From an uncultured Propionibacteriaceae bacterium (GTDB lineage Bacteria; Actinomycetota; Actinomycetes; Propionibacteriales; Propionibacteriaceae): 48,031 nucleotides of DNA. Of this stretch, positions 7,363 through 15,161 are shown piece after piece. A program made the translations under genes and the position numbers. The notes under the pieces are model-generated. The model did no database searches. It was not told the origin of the DNA and was given only the letters and a program-made list of their open reading frames with translations. The stretch lies in NCBI GenBank assembly GCA_937988865.1, contig CALKHV010000196.1:1-48031 (forward strand), written 5' to 3'. Each line of letters begins with the position of its first letter. The stretch's first letter is position 1.

Positions 7363-8589
7363 TCACTGCAGAGGGGTGGTCCACTCCGTCTTGTACGTCG
7401 GCCCGGCCGGATTCTGACCCGTGTAGTTGCTGGGGGTCGAGGTCGCCTGACCCGCGCCCGGGGGCAGCTGCAATGTCTCTTCGGACGTCCCAGGTGCAGG
7501 GTCGACCGACAGCGGCGACCTGCGGGGCTTGAGTCCCGGCGCCGCGAGCTTCTCGGCCTCCTCGATCACCGACTGCACCGTCGCATCGGACGCCGCCCGC
7601 TCCTGCGTCGTCTGGGCCTGGATCTCGGCCATCACATCGACCTTCGGGGGAGCCTTGAAGTCCCCGGACGCGCGCTCGTAGCTCACGCCGCCGGTGAGGT
7701 CGCCCACGACCGAACCCAGCCCCTTGAGGGCGTCGTTCAGTTCGCTCGGGATGACCCACACCTTGTTCGAGTCGCCCCTGGCGAGGGCGGGGAGCATCTG
7801 CATGTACTGGTACGCGAGCAGTCCCTGGTCGGGCTGGCCGGCGTGGATGGCGTTGAACACCGTGGTGATGGCCTGGGCCTCACCCTCGGCCCGCAGCATC
7901 TGCGCCTGTCGGTCGGCCTGGGCCCGCAGCACCGCGGCCTCGCGGTCGCCCTGGGCCCGCAGGATCGCTGATTCGCGCTCGCCGCCGGCCGAGAGGATCT
8001 GGGACTGACGCTGCCCCTCGGCGAGCAGGATCTGGGCCCGCTTGTCGCGCTCGGCGCGGGCGCCCTTCTCCATGGCGTCCCGGATGGTGGGCGGCGGCTC
8101 GATGGCGCGGAGTTCGACGCGGTTGACCTTGATGCCCCACTTGCCGGTGGCCTCGTCGAGCACCATGCGGAGCTTCTGGTTGATCTCCTCGCGGCTGGTC
8201 AGGGCCGCTTCGAGGTCCATGCCGCCGATGATGTTGCGGAGCGTGGTCATCGTGAGCTGCTCGATCGCGCCCTTGTAGCTCTGGGCCTCGTAGGCGGCGC
8301 GCACCGGGTCGACGATCTGGAAGTAGATGACAGAGTCGATGTTCACCATCAGGTTGTCCTCGGTGATGACGCCCTGCGGCGGGAACGGCTGCACCTCCTC
8401 GCGCATGTCGAGGTTGTAGGCGACCCGGTCGACGATCGGCACGAGCAGGTGCAGGCCGGGGTCGAGCGTCCGGCTGAACTTGCCGAGTCGCTCGACGACC
8501 GCGATCTGCTGCTGCTTCACGATCCGCACCGACTGGCTCAACGCGACGATCACCAGGAAGACCAGGATCGCCGGGATGATGTATTCCAT
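7363..8589 (-). CDS. SPFH/Band 7 (stomatin-like) membrane protein
   Basis: Stomatin/prohibitin-family protein, 408 residues, thought to organise membrane microdomains. One N-terminal membrane helix (MEYIIPAILVFLVIVALS) is followed by the SPFH domain (about 20-180, starting VVERLGKFSRTLDPGLH). Then comes a long alanine- and arginine-rich coiled coil with repeated QILxAEG/AILRAQGDREA units (about 195-260). A low-complexity tail ends the protein. The ATG at 8589 has a strong AAGGAGGAG site, which is why I prefer it to upstream in-frame codons. The NfeD gene lies immediately upstream. That pairing is classic, with NfeD being a partner of SPFH proteins. Confidence 0.93.
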   Translation of the reverse strand: MEYIIPAILVFLVIVALSQSVRIVKQQQIAVVERLGKFSRTLDPGLHLLVPIVDRVAYNLDMREEVQPFPPQGVITEDNLMVNIDSVIYFQIVDPVRAAYEAQSYKGAIEQLTMTTLRNIIGGMDLEAALTSREEINQKLRMVLDEATGKWGIKVNRVELRAIEPPPTIRDAMEKGARAERDKRAQILLAEGQRQSQILSAGGERESAILRAQGDREAAVLRAQADRQAQMLRAEGEAQAITTVFNAIHAGQPDQGLLAYQYMQMLPALARGDSNKVWVIPSELNDALKGLGSVVGDLTGGVSYERASGDFKAPPKVDVMAEIQAQTTQERAASDATVQSVIEEAEKLAAPGLKPRRSPLSVDPAPGTSEETLQLPPGAGQATSTPSNYTGQNPAGPTYKTEWTTPLQ

Positions 8590-8646
8590 CTCTCCTCCTT
8601 CAATTCCTTCGTCCGAGGGGTGACCGGACGACAAACCCGGACGCCG

Positions 8647-9123
8647 TCAGGGCAGCGCCCGGTCGGTGGGGTACACGATCAGGTTCGTGCCATCCACCTC
8701 GTAGACCTCGATGGTGTCGCCGGCGGCAACCGACTGGTCGCCGAAGACGCGGGCCGACCACACCTGGCCGTCGACCTTCACTTCACCGGGACGTCCGCGT
8801 CCGATCGCGGTCAACGCCGTCCCTTCGCTGCCCACGAGCTTCGACAGTGACGAGCGATAGCCCGGCGCGTTCCTCGTGCGTCGGATCAACGTCGGACGGA
8901 GCACGAACAGCAGCGACACAGCGACAGCGCAGGCCACGAGCACCTGGACGACCCAGGCACCCGGGAACAGGAACGCGACGCCGGCTCCGGCCAGGGCACC
9001 CCCGGCGAGCATCAGCAGGGTGAAGTCCATCGTCAACATCTCGGCGGTGCCGAGCAACAGTCCGAGCCCGAGCCACACGGCCCAGACGTTGTCACCGACC
9101 CACTCGTTGAGGTTCTCAGGCAC
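8647..9123 (-). CDS. NfeD family protein
   Basis: A 158-residue membrane protein. Two to three helices occupy about residues 14-75, with acidic and glycine positions in LLLGTAEMLTMDFTLL and LAGGALAGAG. A soluble OB-fold NfeD domain follows (about 90-158) with LVGSEGTALTAIG and GEVKVDGQVWSA. It works with the SPFH protein encoded 57 bases downstream. The GTG at 9123 overlaps the stop of the ABC ATPase gene by eight bases and has GGGGAG upstream, so the three genes form one coupled operon. The upstream ATG at 9162 would lie well inside the ATPase gene and is unlikely. Confidence 0.9.
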   Translation of the reverse strand: MPENLNEWVGDNVWAVWLGLGLLLGTAEMLTMDFTLLMLAGGALAGAGVAFLFPGAWVVQVLVACAVAVSLLFVLRPTLIRRTRNAPGYRSSLSKLVGSEGTALTAIGRGRPGEVKVDGQVWSARVFGDQSVAAGDTIEVYEVDGTNLIVYPTDRALP

Positions 9124-9934
9124 GGCTCTCCCCCGTCGCGTGGCGACCCGGCCAGGCGGCACGGGCAGCCCAGCGTCCGCCCAGGCGGTCGATCTGGAGG
9201 GGAAGGTCGAAGGTGTGGCTCATCAGCTCGTTGGTCAGCACCTCGGCGATGGGGCCGGCCGCCACGACCTTGCCGTGCTTCAGCAGAAGCGCGTGCGTGA
9301 TGCCCTCGGGGATCTCTTCGACGTGGTGGGTGACGAGGATCGTCGCGGGCGCATCCTCATCGCTGCAGATCTCGGACAGCGTGGCCACGAGGGCCTCGCG
9401 TCCGGTGAGGTCGAGGCCCGCCGCGGGCTCATCGAGCAGCAGCAGTTCGGGATCGGTCATGAGCGCACGGGCGATCTGGACGCGCTTGCGTTCACCCTCG
9501 CTGAGGGTGCCGAAGGTGCGGTCGGCCAGGTGGGCGACACGAAGCTGGTGCATGAGATCGGACGCACGGGCGTGGTCGAGCTCGTCGTAGTGCTCGCGCC
9601 AGCGTCCCATGACGGCGTAGGACGCTGAGACGACCACGTCGGAGACCCGCTCCCCACGGGGGATGCGGTCGGCGATCGCAGCGGACGTCACGCCGATGCG
9701 CGGACGCAGTTCGAAGACGTCCACGGTGCCGAGGATCTCGCCGAGGAGTTCGGCGACGCCCCGCGTCGGATGGATGGACGCGCTCACGACCTGGAGGAGC
9801 GTCGTCTTGCCCGCGCCGTTGGGGCCGATGATGACCCAGCGATCGGCTTCGTCAACGGTCCAGTCGATGGCGTCCAGCAGGACGGACTGTCCACGCTGGA
9901 TGCTCACTGCAGCAAGGTCAACCACGGCGCCCAT
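9116..9934 (-). CDS. ABC transporter ATP-binding protein (stand-alone)
   Basis: A 272-residue ABC ATPase. It has Walker A GPNGAGKTT near residue 37, a degenerate signature LSEGERKRVQIARAL near 144 (Glu in place of the first Gly of LSGGQ), Walker B LLLLDEP near 163 and the H-loop in ILVTHHVEEIP near 200. The nearest named relatives are ModF/YlmA-type ATPases, often found without a permease. No permease is adjacent. The next genes encode NfeD and the SPFH protein, so a role in that membrane module is possible but unproven. The start is leaderless. Confidence 0.88.
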   Translation of the reverse strand: MGAVVDLAAVSIQRGQSVLLDAIDWTVDEADRWVIIGPNGAGKTTLLQVVSASIHPTRGVAELLGEILGTVDVFELRPRIGVTSAAIADRIPRGERVSDVVVSASYAVMGRWREHYDELDHARASDLMHQLRVAHLADRTFGTLSEGERKRVQIARALMTDPELLLLDEPAAGLDLTGREALVATLSEICSDEDAPATILVTHHVEEIPEGITHALLLKHGKVVAAGPIAEVLTNELMSHTFDLPLQIDRLGGRWAARAAWPGRHATGESRA

Positions 9935-9946
9935 GCAGCCAACCTA
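9932..9946 (-). promoter_or_regulatory. Leaderless promoter: TAGGTT-N6-ATG
   Basis: Minus strand TAGGTT (9946-9941), GGCTGC, then the ATG at 9934. This promoter would drive the ATPase-nfeD-SPFH operon. Confidence 0.6.
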
Positions 9947-9992
9947 CTTGATGCAGCCACACGCGGGCCTCCTGAGGGCCCGGGTCGGTCGC

Positions 9993-10007
9993 TACCCTTG
10001 GCGGGTG
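9993..10007 (+). promoter_or_regulatory. Leaderless promoter: TACCCT-N6-GTG
   Basis: TACCCT at 9993-9998, TGGCGG, then GTG at 10005. The box fixes the start of the downstream gene, whose frame is open far upstream. Confidence 0.5.
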
Positions 10008-10736
10008 CTGGCCGACGCGCTCAATCTGACGACGACGCTCAACGAGTTGAGCGCCGGACTGTGCACCGCGCCCGAGGCTGAAGCGCGGATCCGTGGAAGT
10101 CGGATCCACCACGTGGCCGACCTCGACGGGGTCCTGGGGCTGGACCCGCTGCACCTGGTCGGGCTGCGCCTCGCGCTCGCGCGCACGGAGACCCGCTTCG
10201 CGCAAACCCAGTGGCTCCTGCTGCTGCCGCGTCCCGGACGCCTGGGCGGCCTGCGCGGGCCCGCCGACGTCACATCCCTCGCCCTGGACGCCGGCGCGAT
10301 CGTGCTGGCGTCCGATGGACGTCTGGGCTGGATACCGCTGGCAGTCGGGCCGGCGATCCAGTGGAGGTTGGTGAGGGCCGAACGTCCGATGGTGCCGCCG
10401 TCGCCGCGCGAGGCGGCGGGTGCCTTCGCGGCTGTCCTTGCCGAGGAAGGCGCCGGACTGGCGTCGCTCGGCGTCCGTGCAGGACGGCGCCCCCGGATCG
10501 AGTGTCTGGCGCTCCCCGCCGGCTACCCTGCGCGGTCGGCGTCCCTGCTCGAGCGGGCGAGCGTCGTGCTCGCCGCGGCCAGTGCGGGTCTGGACGCCCA
10601 GACCGAGATCGTCACGTCGCACTCCGTCCTCGGACGCGAACTCCACCTGCGCAGACTGGCGGACGCCGCCCTCGACGCAGTGTCGGCGGCGGCGTCCTGG
10701 CCCTCGTGGGCGATGGAGTCGGAACCCAGTCGGTGA
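10005..10736 (+). CDS. Conserved-looking protein of unknown function
   Basis: I do not recognise this 243-residue protein. It is soluble, with no signal peptide or membrane helix, and begins VLADALNLTTTLNELSAG. Hydrophobic strands alternate with loops: TQWLLLLPRPGRLGGLRGP near 67-85, then ALDAGAIVLASDGRLGWIPLAV near 90-110. The C-terminal part is mostly helical and rich in Ala and Leu. No cysteine cluster, nucleotide-binding motif or catalytic signature is evident. Codon use matches the neighbours and the frame is open, so it is a real gene. It lies between the divergent ABC ATPase and convergent fabI, which gives no functional hint. The GTG start depends on the leaderless box. Confidence 0.75.
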   Translation: MLADALNLTTTLNELSAGLCTAPEAEARIRGSRIHHVADLDGVLGLDPLHLVGLRLALARTETRFAQTQWLLLLPRPGRLGGLRGPADVTSLALDAGAIVLASDGRLGWIPLAVGPAIQWRLVRAERPMVPPSPREAAGAFAAVLAEEGAGLASLGVRAGRRPRIECLALPAGYPARSASLLERASVVLAAASAGLDAQTEIVTSHSVLGRELHLRRLADAALDAVSAAASWPSWAMESEPSR

Positions 10737-10752
10737 CTCGGATGTCGGTGGC

Positions 10753-11526
10753 TCAGGCGCCCATCGAGTGGACGCCACCGTCGACGTGGATCATCTCGCC
10801 GGTGGTCGACGGGAACCAGTCCGACAGCAGGGCGACCACCGCGCGGGCGGTCGGCTTGAGGTCGCGGTTGTCCCAGCCGAGCGGGGCGCGCACGCCCCAC
10901 ACGTCGTTGAACACCTCGGCGCCGGGAATGGCCTTCTTGGCGATGGTCTCGAGCGGGCCGGCGGCGACGATATTGCTCCGGACGCCCTCAGGCCCGAGGT
11001 ACCTGGCCAGGTAGCGGGACGCCGACTCGAGCGCCGACTTCGACACGCCCATCCAGTCGTAGGTGGGCCAGCTGACCCGCGCGTCGAAGGTGAGGCCCAC
11101 GACGGACGCCTTCTCGCCGAAGAGGGGCTTGCACGCCATCGCGAGGCTGACGTAGGAGTAGGACGACACGCGCAGGGCGGTCGCGACGTCTTCCCACGGG
11201 GTCGAGGTGAACTTGCCGCCCAGCGCCGTCTCGGGGTTCGCGAAGGCGATCGAGTGCACGACGCCGTCGAGACGCTCGAAGCCCACCGCACGCAGCGCAT
11301 CGGCGAGCCCGGCCAACTGCTCCTCGTTGGTCACGTCGAGGTCGATGACCGGCGGGGGCGGGTCGAGCTTGGCGACGACGCGACGGGTCAGGGAAAGTGC
11401 GCGTCCGAAGTTGGAGACTGCCACCGTGGCGCCCTCGGCCTGCGCGAGGCGTGCGACCTCGAAGCCGATGGACGTGTCCATGGTGACGCCCGCCACCAGG
11501 ATGAACTTGCCGTCAAGAATGCCCAT
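10753..11526 (-). CDS. fabI: Enoyl-[acyl-carrier-protein] reductase (NADH), InhA-like
   Basis: Last step of fatty-acid elongation, reducing trans-2-enoyl-ACP. The 257 residues start MGILDGKFILVAGVTMDTSI, very like mycobacterial InhA. The divergent Rossmann motif of FabI (GVTMDTSIGF) replaces GxxxGxG. The active residues are F147, Y156 and K163 in the Y-x6-K spacing typical of enoyl reductases. SIAFA near 92 and the closing GEMIHVDGGVHSMG are also family features. An AGGAG-type site precedes the ATG at 11526. It follows fabG by 19 bases, the same order as mycobacterial fabG1-inhA. It is the expected target of enoyl-reductase inhibitors. Confidence 0.96.
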   Translation of the reverse strand: MGILDGKFILVAGVTMDTSIGFEVARLAQAEGATVAVSNFGRALSLTRRVVAKLDPPPPVIDLDVTNEEQLAGLADALRAVGFERLDGVVHSIAFANPETALGGKFTSTPWEDVATALRVSSYSYVSLAMACKPLFGEKASVVGLTFDARVSWPTYDWMGVSKSALESASRYLARYLGPEGVRSNIVAAGPLETIAKKAIPGAEVFNDVWGVRAPLGWDNRDLKPTARAVVALLSDWFPSTTGEMIHVDGGVHSMGA

Positions 11527-11545
11527 GATGTGTCTCCTCAGTGAG

Positions 11546-12262
11546 TCAGTGACCCATGCCAAGTCCGCCATCCACAGGGATGACGGCGCCAGTGATGTAA
11601 CCAGCATGGTCGCTGGCCAGCCAGCCCACGGTAGCGGCGATGTCGTCGACCTCGCCGAAGCGTCCGCTGGGGATGCGTCCAAGGTACGTCTTGCGGGTGT
11701 CGGCGTCGAGCACGGCGGTCATGTCGGTCTCGATGAACCCGGGTGCCACGACGTTGCAGGTCACGCCGCGGGAGCCGAGTTCGCGGGCAACGCTGCGGGC
11801 CATGCCGACGAGGGCCGCCTTCGAGGACGCGTAGTTCACCTGACCGGCCGAGCCGAGCAGCCCGACGACCGAGCTGATGAGAACGATGCGTCCGAACCGG
11901 GCCTTCATCATCGGACGCGTGGCCCGTTTGACCACGCGGAAGGTGCCGGTGAGGTTGGTGTCGATGACCGAGGTGAAGTCGTCGTCCGACATGCGCATGA
12001 GCAGGCCGTCCTTCGTGATGCCTGCGTTGGCGACGAGCACCTCGACGGGGCCGAGCTGGGCCTCGACCTCGGCGAACGCGGCCTCGACCTGCGCTGCGTC
12101 CGTGATGTCGCAGCGGACCCCGAGAACTCCTTCAGGGACGTCGCCGCTTCGATAGGTCGCCGCCACTTTGTGGCCTTCTGCCAACATCGACGCCGCGATC
12201 GCGCGTCCGATGCCCTTGTTTCCGCCGGTCACGAGCACGACGCGTGGGTGGGGTTGATTCAC
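11546..12262 (-). CDS. fabG: 3-oxoacyl-[acyl-carrier-protein] reductase
   Basis: NADPH-dependent reductase of the fatty-acid cycle, 238 residues, classical SDR. It has the cofactor motif TGGNKGIG (12-19), NAG (79-81), and the catalytic S131, Y144 and K148 in NYASSKAAL. The end VIPVDGGLGMGH is typical. The mycobacterial counterpart MabA also begins with a short proline/arginine stretch before VLVTGG. The GTG start at 12262 lies seven bases after TAACGT, so it is probably leaderless. Upstream in-frame codons would cross the promoter. It forms an operon with fabI. Several of its Gly-Arg pairs are written GGA CGC. Confidence 0.95.
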   Translation of the reverse strand: MNQPHPRVVLVTGGNKGIGRAIAASMLAEGHKVAATYRSGDVPEGVLGVRCDITDAAQVEAAFAEVEAQLGPVEVLVANAGITKDGLLMRMSDDDFTSVIDTNLTGTFRVVKRATRPMMKARFGRIVLISSVVGLLGSAGQVNYASSKAALVGMARSVARELGSRGVTCNVVAPGFIETDMTAVLDADTRKTYLGRIPSGRFGEVDDIAATVGWLASDHAGYITGAVIPVDGGLGMGH

Positions 12263-12275
12263 CCTCTCGACGTTA
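12260..12275 (-). promoter_or_regulatory. Leaderless promoter: TAACGT-N7-GTG
   Basis: Minus strand TAACGT (12275-12270), seven bases, then the GTG at 12262. It would drive fabG-fabI. Confidence 0.5.
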
Positions 12276-12414
12276 CAGACAAGAGCGCCCCCTGCGCCCG
12301 GTGACAGCCACAACGGCGACCGGACCTGTTTGGAGGTTTCCACAGAACTGGACGTCCGGCGTTGGGGGGTGGGCCCACGATCCCCGGGTCGCGGCCCTCT
12401 CTGGACGCCGCGCG

Positions 12415-12429
12415 TACGCTGGGGGCGTG
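12415..12429 (+). promoter_or_regulatory. Leaderless promoter: TACGCT-N6-GTG
   Basis: TACGCT at 12415-12420, GGGGGC, then GTG at 12427. Confidence 0.55.
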
Positions 12430-12783
12430 ACCGACGTCGTGGCCCGACCGACGCGCCCTCCGGTGAACAAGCCCGCTGAGGTGCCGGTGATCACGGACGC
12501 GTCCATCGGACGCACCGACGACGTCGACATGCGCCAGCGACGCTACCTGTGGACCATGTTGTTCCGGACGGCCTGCTTCGTCGGCCTCATCGTGACGCCA
12601 GGCGTCTGGCGCTGGGCCTTCCTGTTCGGGGCGGCCGTCCTGCCTACGATCGCGGTGGTGCTCGGCAATGCGTCCGACCGTCGCTCGGCCCCCACGCCGG
12701 TCGCTCCCCGGGACGAACGCGAGAGCATCGCCGCACTCACCAGCGGCGTCACCATCGAGGGCGAGGTCGACGACGACGAGTAG
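12427..12783 (+). CDS. DUF3099 family small membrane protein
   Basis: A 118-residue protein matching the actinobacterial DUF3099 pattern. VITDASIGRTDDVDMRQRRYLWTM (about 21-44) is followed by two adjacent membrane helices (about 46-62 and 66-82, ending VLPTIAVVLGNAS) and an acidic cytoplasmic tail ending DDDE. No function is known for the family. It lies just upstream of the SURF1 gene, which has its own leaderless promoter starting in this gene's stop codon. The two are therefore adjacent but may be transcribed separately as well as together. Confidence 0.85.
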   Translation: MTDVVARPTRPPVNKPAEVPVITDASIGRTDDVDMRQRRYLWTMLFRTACFVGLIVTPGVWRWAFLFGAAVLPTIAVVLGNASDRRSAPTPVAPRDERESIAALTSGVTIEGEVDDDE

Positions 12784-12796
12784 TCTCGGCACCGTG
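12781..12796 (+). promoter_or_regulatory. Leaderless promoter: TAGTCT-N7-GTG
   Basis: TAGTCT at 12781-12786 includes the stop codon of the preceding gene. Seven bases follow, then GTG at 12794. Confidence 0.5.
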
Positions 12797-13570
12797 CGGA
12801 AACTCTGGCTCCGATGGGCGGTGCTGCTGGTTTTTGTCGTTGCCCTCGGGGCCGTGTTCATCCGGCTGGGTGAGTGGCAGTTGCACCGCCTCGAGTGGCG
12901 CAAGGAGTCGAACGCGATCGTCGTGACGAACCGCGCGAAGCCGGTGCAACCGTGGGCGTCCGTCTTCGACCACACCATCACGGACGCCGACCAGTGGCAG
13001 CGCGTCGCGGTCTCGGGGACCTTCGACACCGCCAACCAGCTGATCGCGCGCTACCGGTCGAACGCCGACGTCAAGGGCAGCGAGATCATCACACCCCTGC
13101 AGACGACGACGGGCCAGGTGATCCTCGTCAGCAGGGGCATGCTGGAGCACGCCGACTCCAACCCCGACCCCACGTCGGTGCCCGCGCCACCCTCGGGGGA
13201 GGTGACGATCATCGGCTATGTCCATCGCAACGAGATCGGCAAGGCCTCGGCGCTCACGCCGGTCGAGGGGCGCGTCCGGCTGGTCAACTCGGTCGAGATC
13301 GGGAACGCGATGGGCACTGACCTCGTCAACGGGTACGTGACGGTGCTCGAGATGACTCCGCCGCAGCCTGGAGACCTCACCGCCATCCAGCCGCCGGAAT
13401 TGAGCGAAGGCCCTCACCTCTCGTACGCCATCCAGTGGTTCTGCTTCACCCTGATCGCGGTGAGTGGCGCGGTCATCCTGATTCGAGGCGACCTGAGGGA
13501 TCGCCGTAAGTTGCGAGAGCAGGCCGCCCGGCAATCGACGGAGTTGGCTGCAGCTGACAAGGGGGAATGA
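12794..13570 (+). CDS. SURF1 family cytochrome oxidase assembly protein
   Basis: Assembly factor for aa3-type cytochrome c oxidase, 258 residues. SURF1 topology is clear: an N-terminal membrane helix (about 8-28) running into GEWQLHRLEWRK, an external domain (about 40-205) containing VSGTFD and ILVSRGML, and a C-terminal helix (about 218-236) after LSYAIQWFCF. The typical HLSYAxQW motif is present. Its stop overlaps the start of the following SDR gene. With ctaA, ctaB and the CtaA paralogue elsewhere in the window it points to haem-copper oxidase biogenesis. Confidence 0.92.
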   Translation: MRKLWLRWAVLLVFVVALGAVFIRLGEWQLHRLEWRKESNAIVVTNRAKPVQPWASVFDHTITDADQWQRVAVSGTFDTANQLIARYRSNADVKGSEIITPLQTTTGQVILVSRGMLEHADSNPDPTSVPAPPSGEVTIIGYVHRNEIGKASALTPVEGRVRLVNSVEIGNAMGTDLVNGYVTVLEMTPPQPGDLTAIQPPELSEGPHLSYAIQWFCFTLIAVSGAVILIRGDLRDRRKLREQAARQSTELAAADKGE

Positions 13571-14325
13571 TGGATCTCGGACTCACCGACCGCGTCTTCG
13601 TGGTGACCGCCGCAAGCTCCGGGCTCGGGCTCGCGAGTGCGCGCGCCCTGCTCGACGAAGGTGCGCGGGTCGTGCTGGTGGCCCGCCGCGCCGAGACGCT
13701 CGCGGCCCTGCGCGGCGAACTCGGGCACGATCGTGTTGCCGTCGTCCCAGGCGATCTCTCCGATCCCACCCTGTGTCAGCGCGCCGTCGACCTCGCCCTG
13801 ACCACCTTCGGACGCCTCGACGGCGCCCTCGCCAGCGTCGGGGGGCCGCCGAAGGGGGGCGTGCTCGACAACACGGACGCCGAGTGGGAGGCCGCTTTCG
13901 GGTCGGTCTTCCTGCCCGCCCTGCGTCTGGCGCGAGCCGTGTTCGGCGCCAGTCCGGCGTCCAGACTCGCCCTGGTGCTGTCGGTCTCGGCCAAGTCGCC
14001 GCTGCCGTCGATGGCGATCTCGAACGGCCTGCGTCCGGGGTTGGCCGTGCTGGTCAAGCAACTGGCCGACGAGGTGGGCCCCCGGGGCGGACGCGTCGTC
14101 GGGCTCCTGCCCGGGTCGATCGCCACCGACAGGTTGACCTACCTCTACTCCCAGACCCCCGACCCCGCGGCGACCCGGGCCGCCGCCGAGGCGAACGTCC
14201 CGTTGCGACGCCTCGGCGAACCCGCTGAGTTCGGACGCGCGGCCGCCTTCCTGCTCTCGGACGCCGCCTCCTACATCTCCGGCAGCCTCGTCCCGATCGA
14301 CGGAGGGGCGGCGCGCACCCTGTGA
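13567..14325 (+). CDS. SDR-family oxidoreductase lacking the YxxxK catalytic pair
   Basis: Rossmann-fold short-chain dehydrogenase relative, 252 residues. The cofactor motif TAASSGLGLASA (14-25) and the closing LVPIDGGAARTL are intact, with the SVGGPPKGG segment near 90. Where classical enzymes have Tyr-x3-Lys, this protein reads M149-A-I-S-N153-G-L-R, so neither catalytic residue is present. A subgroup of SDR proteins annotated as 3-oxoacyl-ACP reductase-like shows a similar NxxR pattern, so the loss may be old rather than recent decay. The frame is clean. ATG codons at 13567 and 13570 both follow AAGGGGGA. The next gene overlaps its stop (GTGA). Confidence 0.88.
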   Translation: MMDLGLTDRVFVVTAASSGLGLASARALLDEGARVVLVARRAETLAALRGELGHDRVAVVPGDLSDPTLCQRAVDLALTTFGRLDGALASVGGPPKGGVLDNTDAEWEAAFGSVFLPALRLARAVFGASPASRLALVLSVSAKSPLPSMAISNGLRPGLAVLVKQLADEVGPRGGRVVGLLPGSIATDRLTYLYSQTPDPAATRAAAEANVPLRRLGEPAEFGRAAAFLLSDAASYISGSLVPIDGGAARTL

Positions 14326-15140
14326 GCGAGGCCCTCGGACGTGTCGCCGGCTGGCTCGCCTGCCCGGTCTGCGGGGCATCGTTGACCGCCGAGCCCGGAC
14401 GCCTGACCTGCCGGTCCGGGCACTCGTTCGACATCGCCAGGCAGGGGCACGTCAACCTCTCCGGGCAGACGGCCCCCGCCAATGCCGACACGCCCGCGAT
14501 GGTCGCCGCGCGCGATCGCTTCCTGAACACGGGTGCCTACGCACCCATCTCGGACTCCCTCGCTCCCCGCCTCGCGCTGGTCAGGCGACTCGTCGAGGTC
14601 GGTGCGGGCACGGGGCACTACGCCGCGCGCGTCCTCGACGCGGCACCGGACGCGCTGGGTCTGGCCACCGACGTGTCCCCTGCCGCAGCCAGGCGGGCCG
14701 CACGCGCCCACCCGAGGCTGGCGTCCGTGGTCGCCGACACGTGGGGGACCCTCCCCCTGCGTCCGGGGTCGGTGGACGCGATCCTGGTCGTTTTCGCACC
14801 GCGCAACCCCGCGGAGTTCGCGCGCGTGCTGGCACAGGGCGGCCTCGTGGTCGTCGTGGCGCCCAACCCCGGCCACCTCGCCGAACTCCGCGAGGCCTGC
14901 GGGCTGCTCGACGTGCCCGACGACAAGGCCGACCGGCTCCAGCGCAGCTTCGCCGGAAGGTTCGAGCCCGTCATGACCACACGCCTCACCCGGACGCTCG
15001 ACCTCAGCGTCCCGAACCTCACCGATCTCATCGACATGGGCCCGAACGCCTTTCACGACCCCGTCCATCCCACCTCGCCGATGCAGGTGACGCTGGACGT
15101 GCAGATCAGCACCTTCCGCAAGCCGGTCCACCCGGGATGA
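14322..15140 (+). CDS. RlmA-type 23S rRNA (guanine-N1)-methyltransferase
   Basis: SAM-dependent methyltransferase of the RlmA/TlrB family, 272 residues. A zinc site opens the protein with C14, C17, C30 and H34 (CPVC then CRSGH), followed by FDIARQGHVNLS. The methyltransferase core has motif I VEVGAGTGHYA near 90. RlmA(I) methylates G745 and RlmA(II) G748 in helix 35, and the latter can give tylosin resistance. The nucleotide modified here is not determinable. The GTG start overlaps the SDR stop by four bases. Probably a housekeeping modification gene. Confidence 0.88.
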   Translation: MSEALGRVAGWLACPVCGASLTAEPGRLTCRSGHSFDIARQGHVNLSGQTAPANADTPAMVAARDRFLNTGAYAPISDSLAPRLALVRRLVEVGAGTGHYAARVLDAAPDALGLATDVSPAAARRAARAHPRLASVVADTWGTLPLRPGSVDAILVVFAPRNPAEFARVLAQGGLVVVVAPNPGHLAELREACGLLDVPDDKADRLQRSFAGRFEPVMTTRLTRTLDLSVPNLTDLIDMGPNAFHDPVHPTSPMQVTLDVQISTFRKPVHPG

Positions 15141-15161
15141 CCCTGGGGCGCTCACCGAGCG

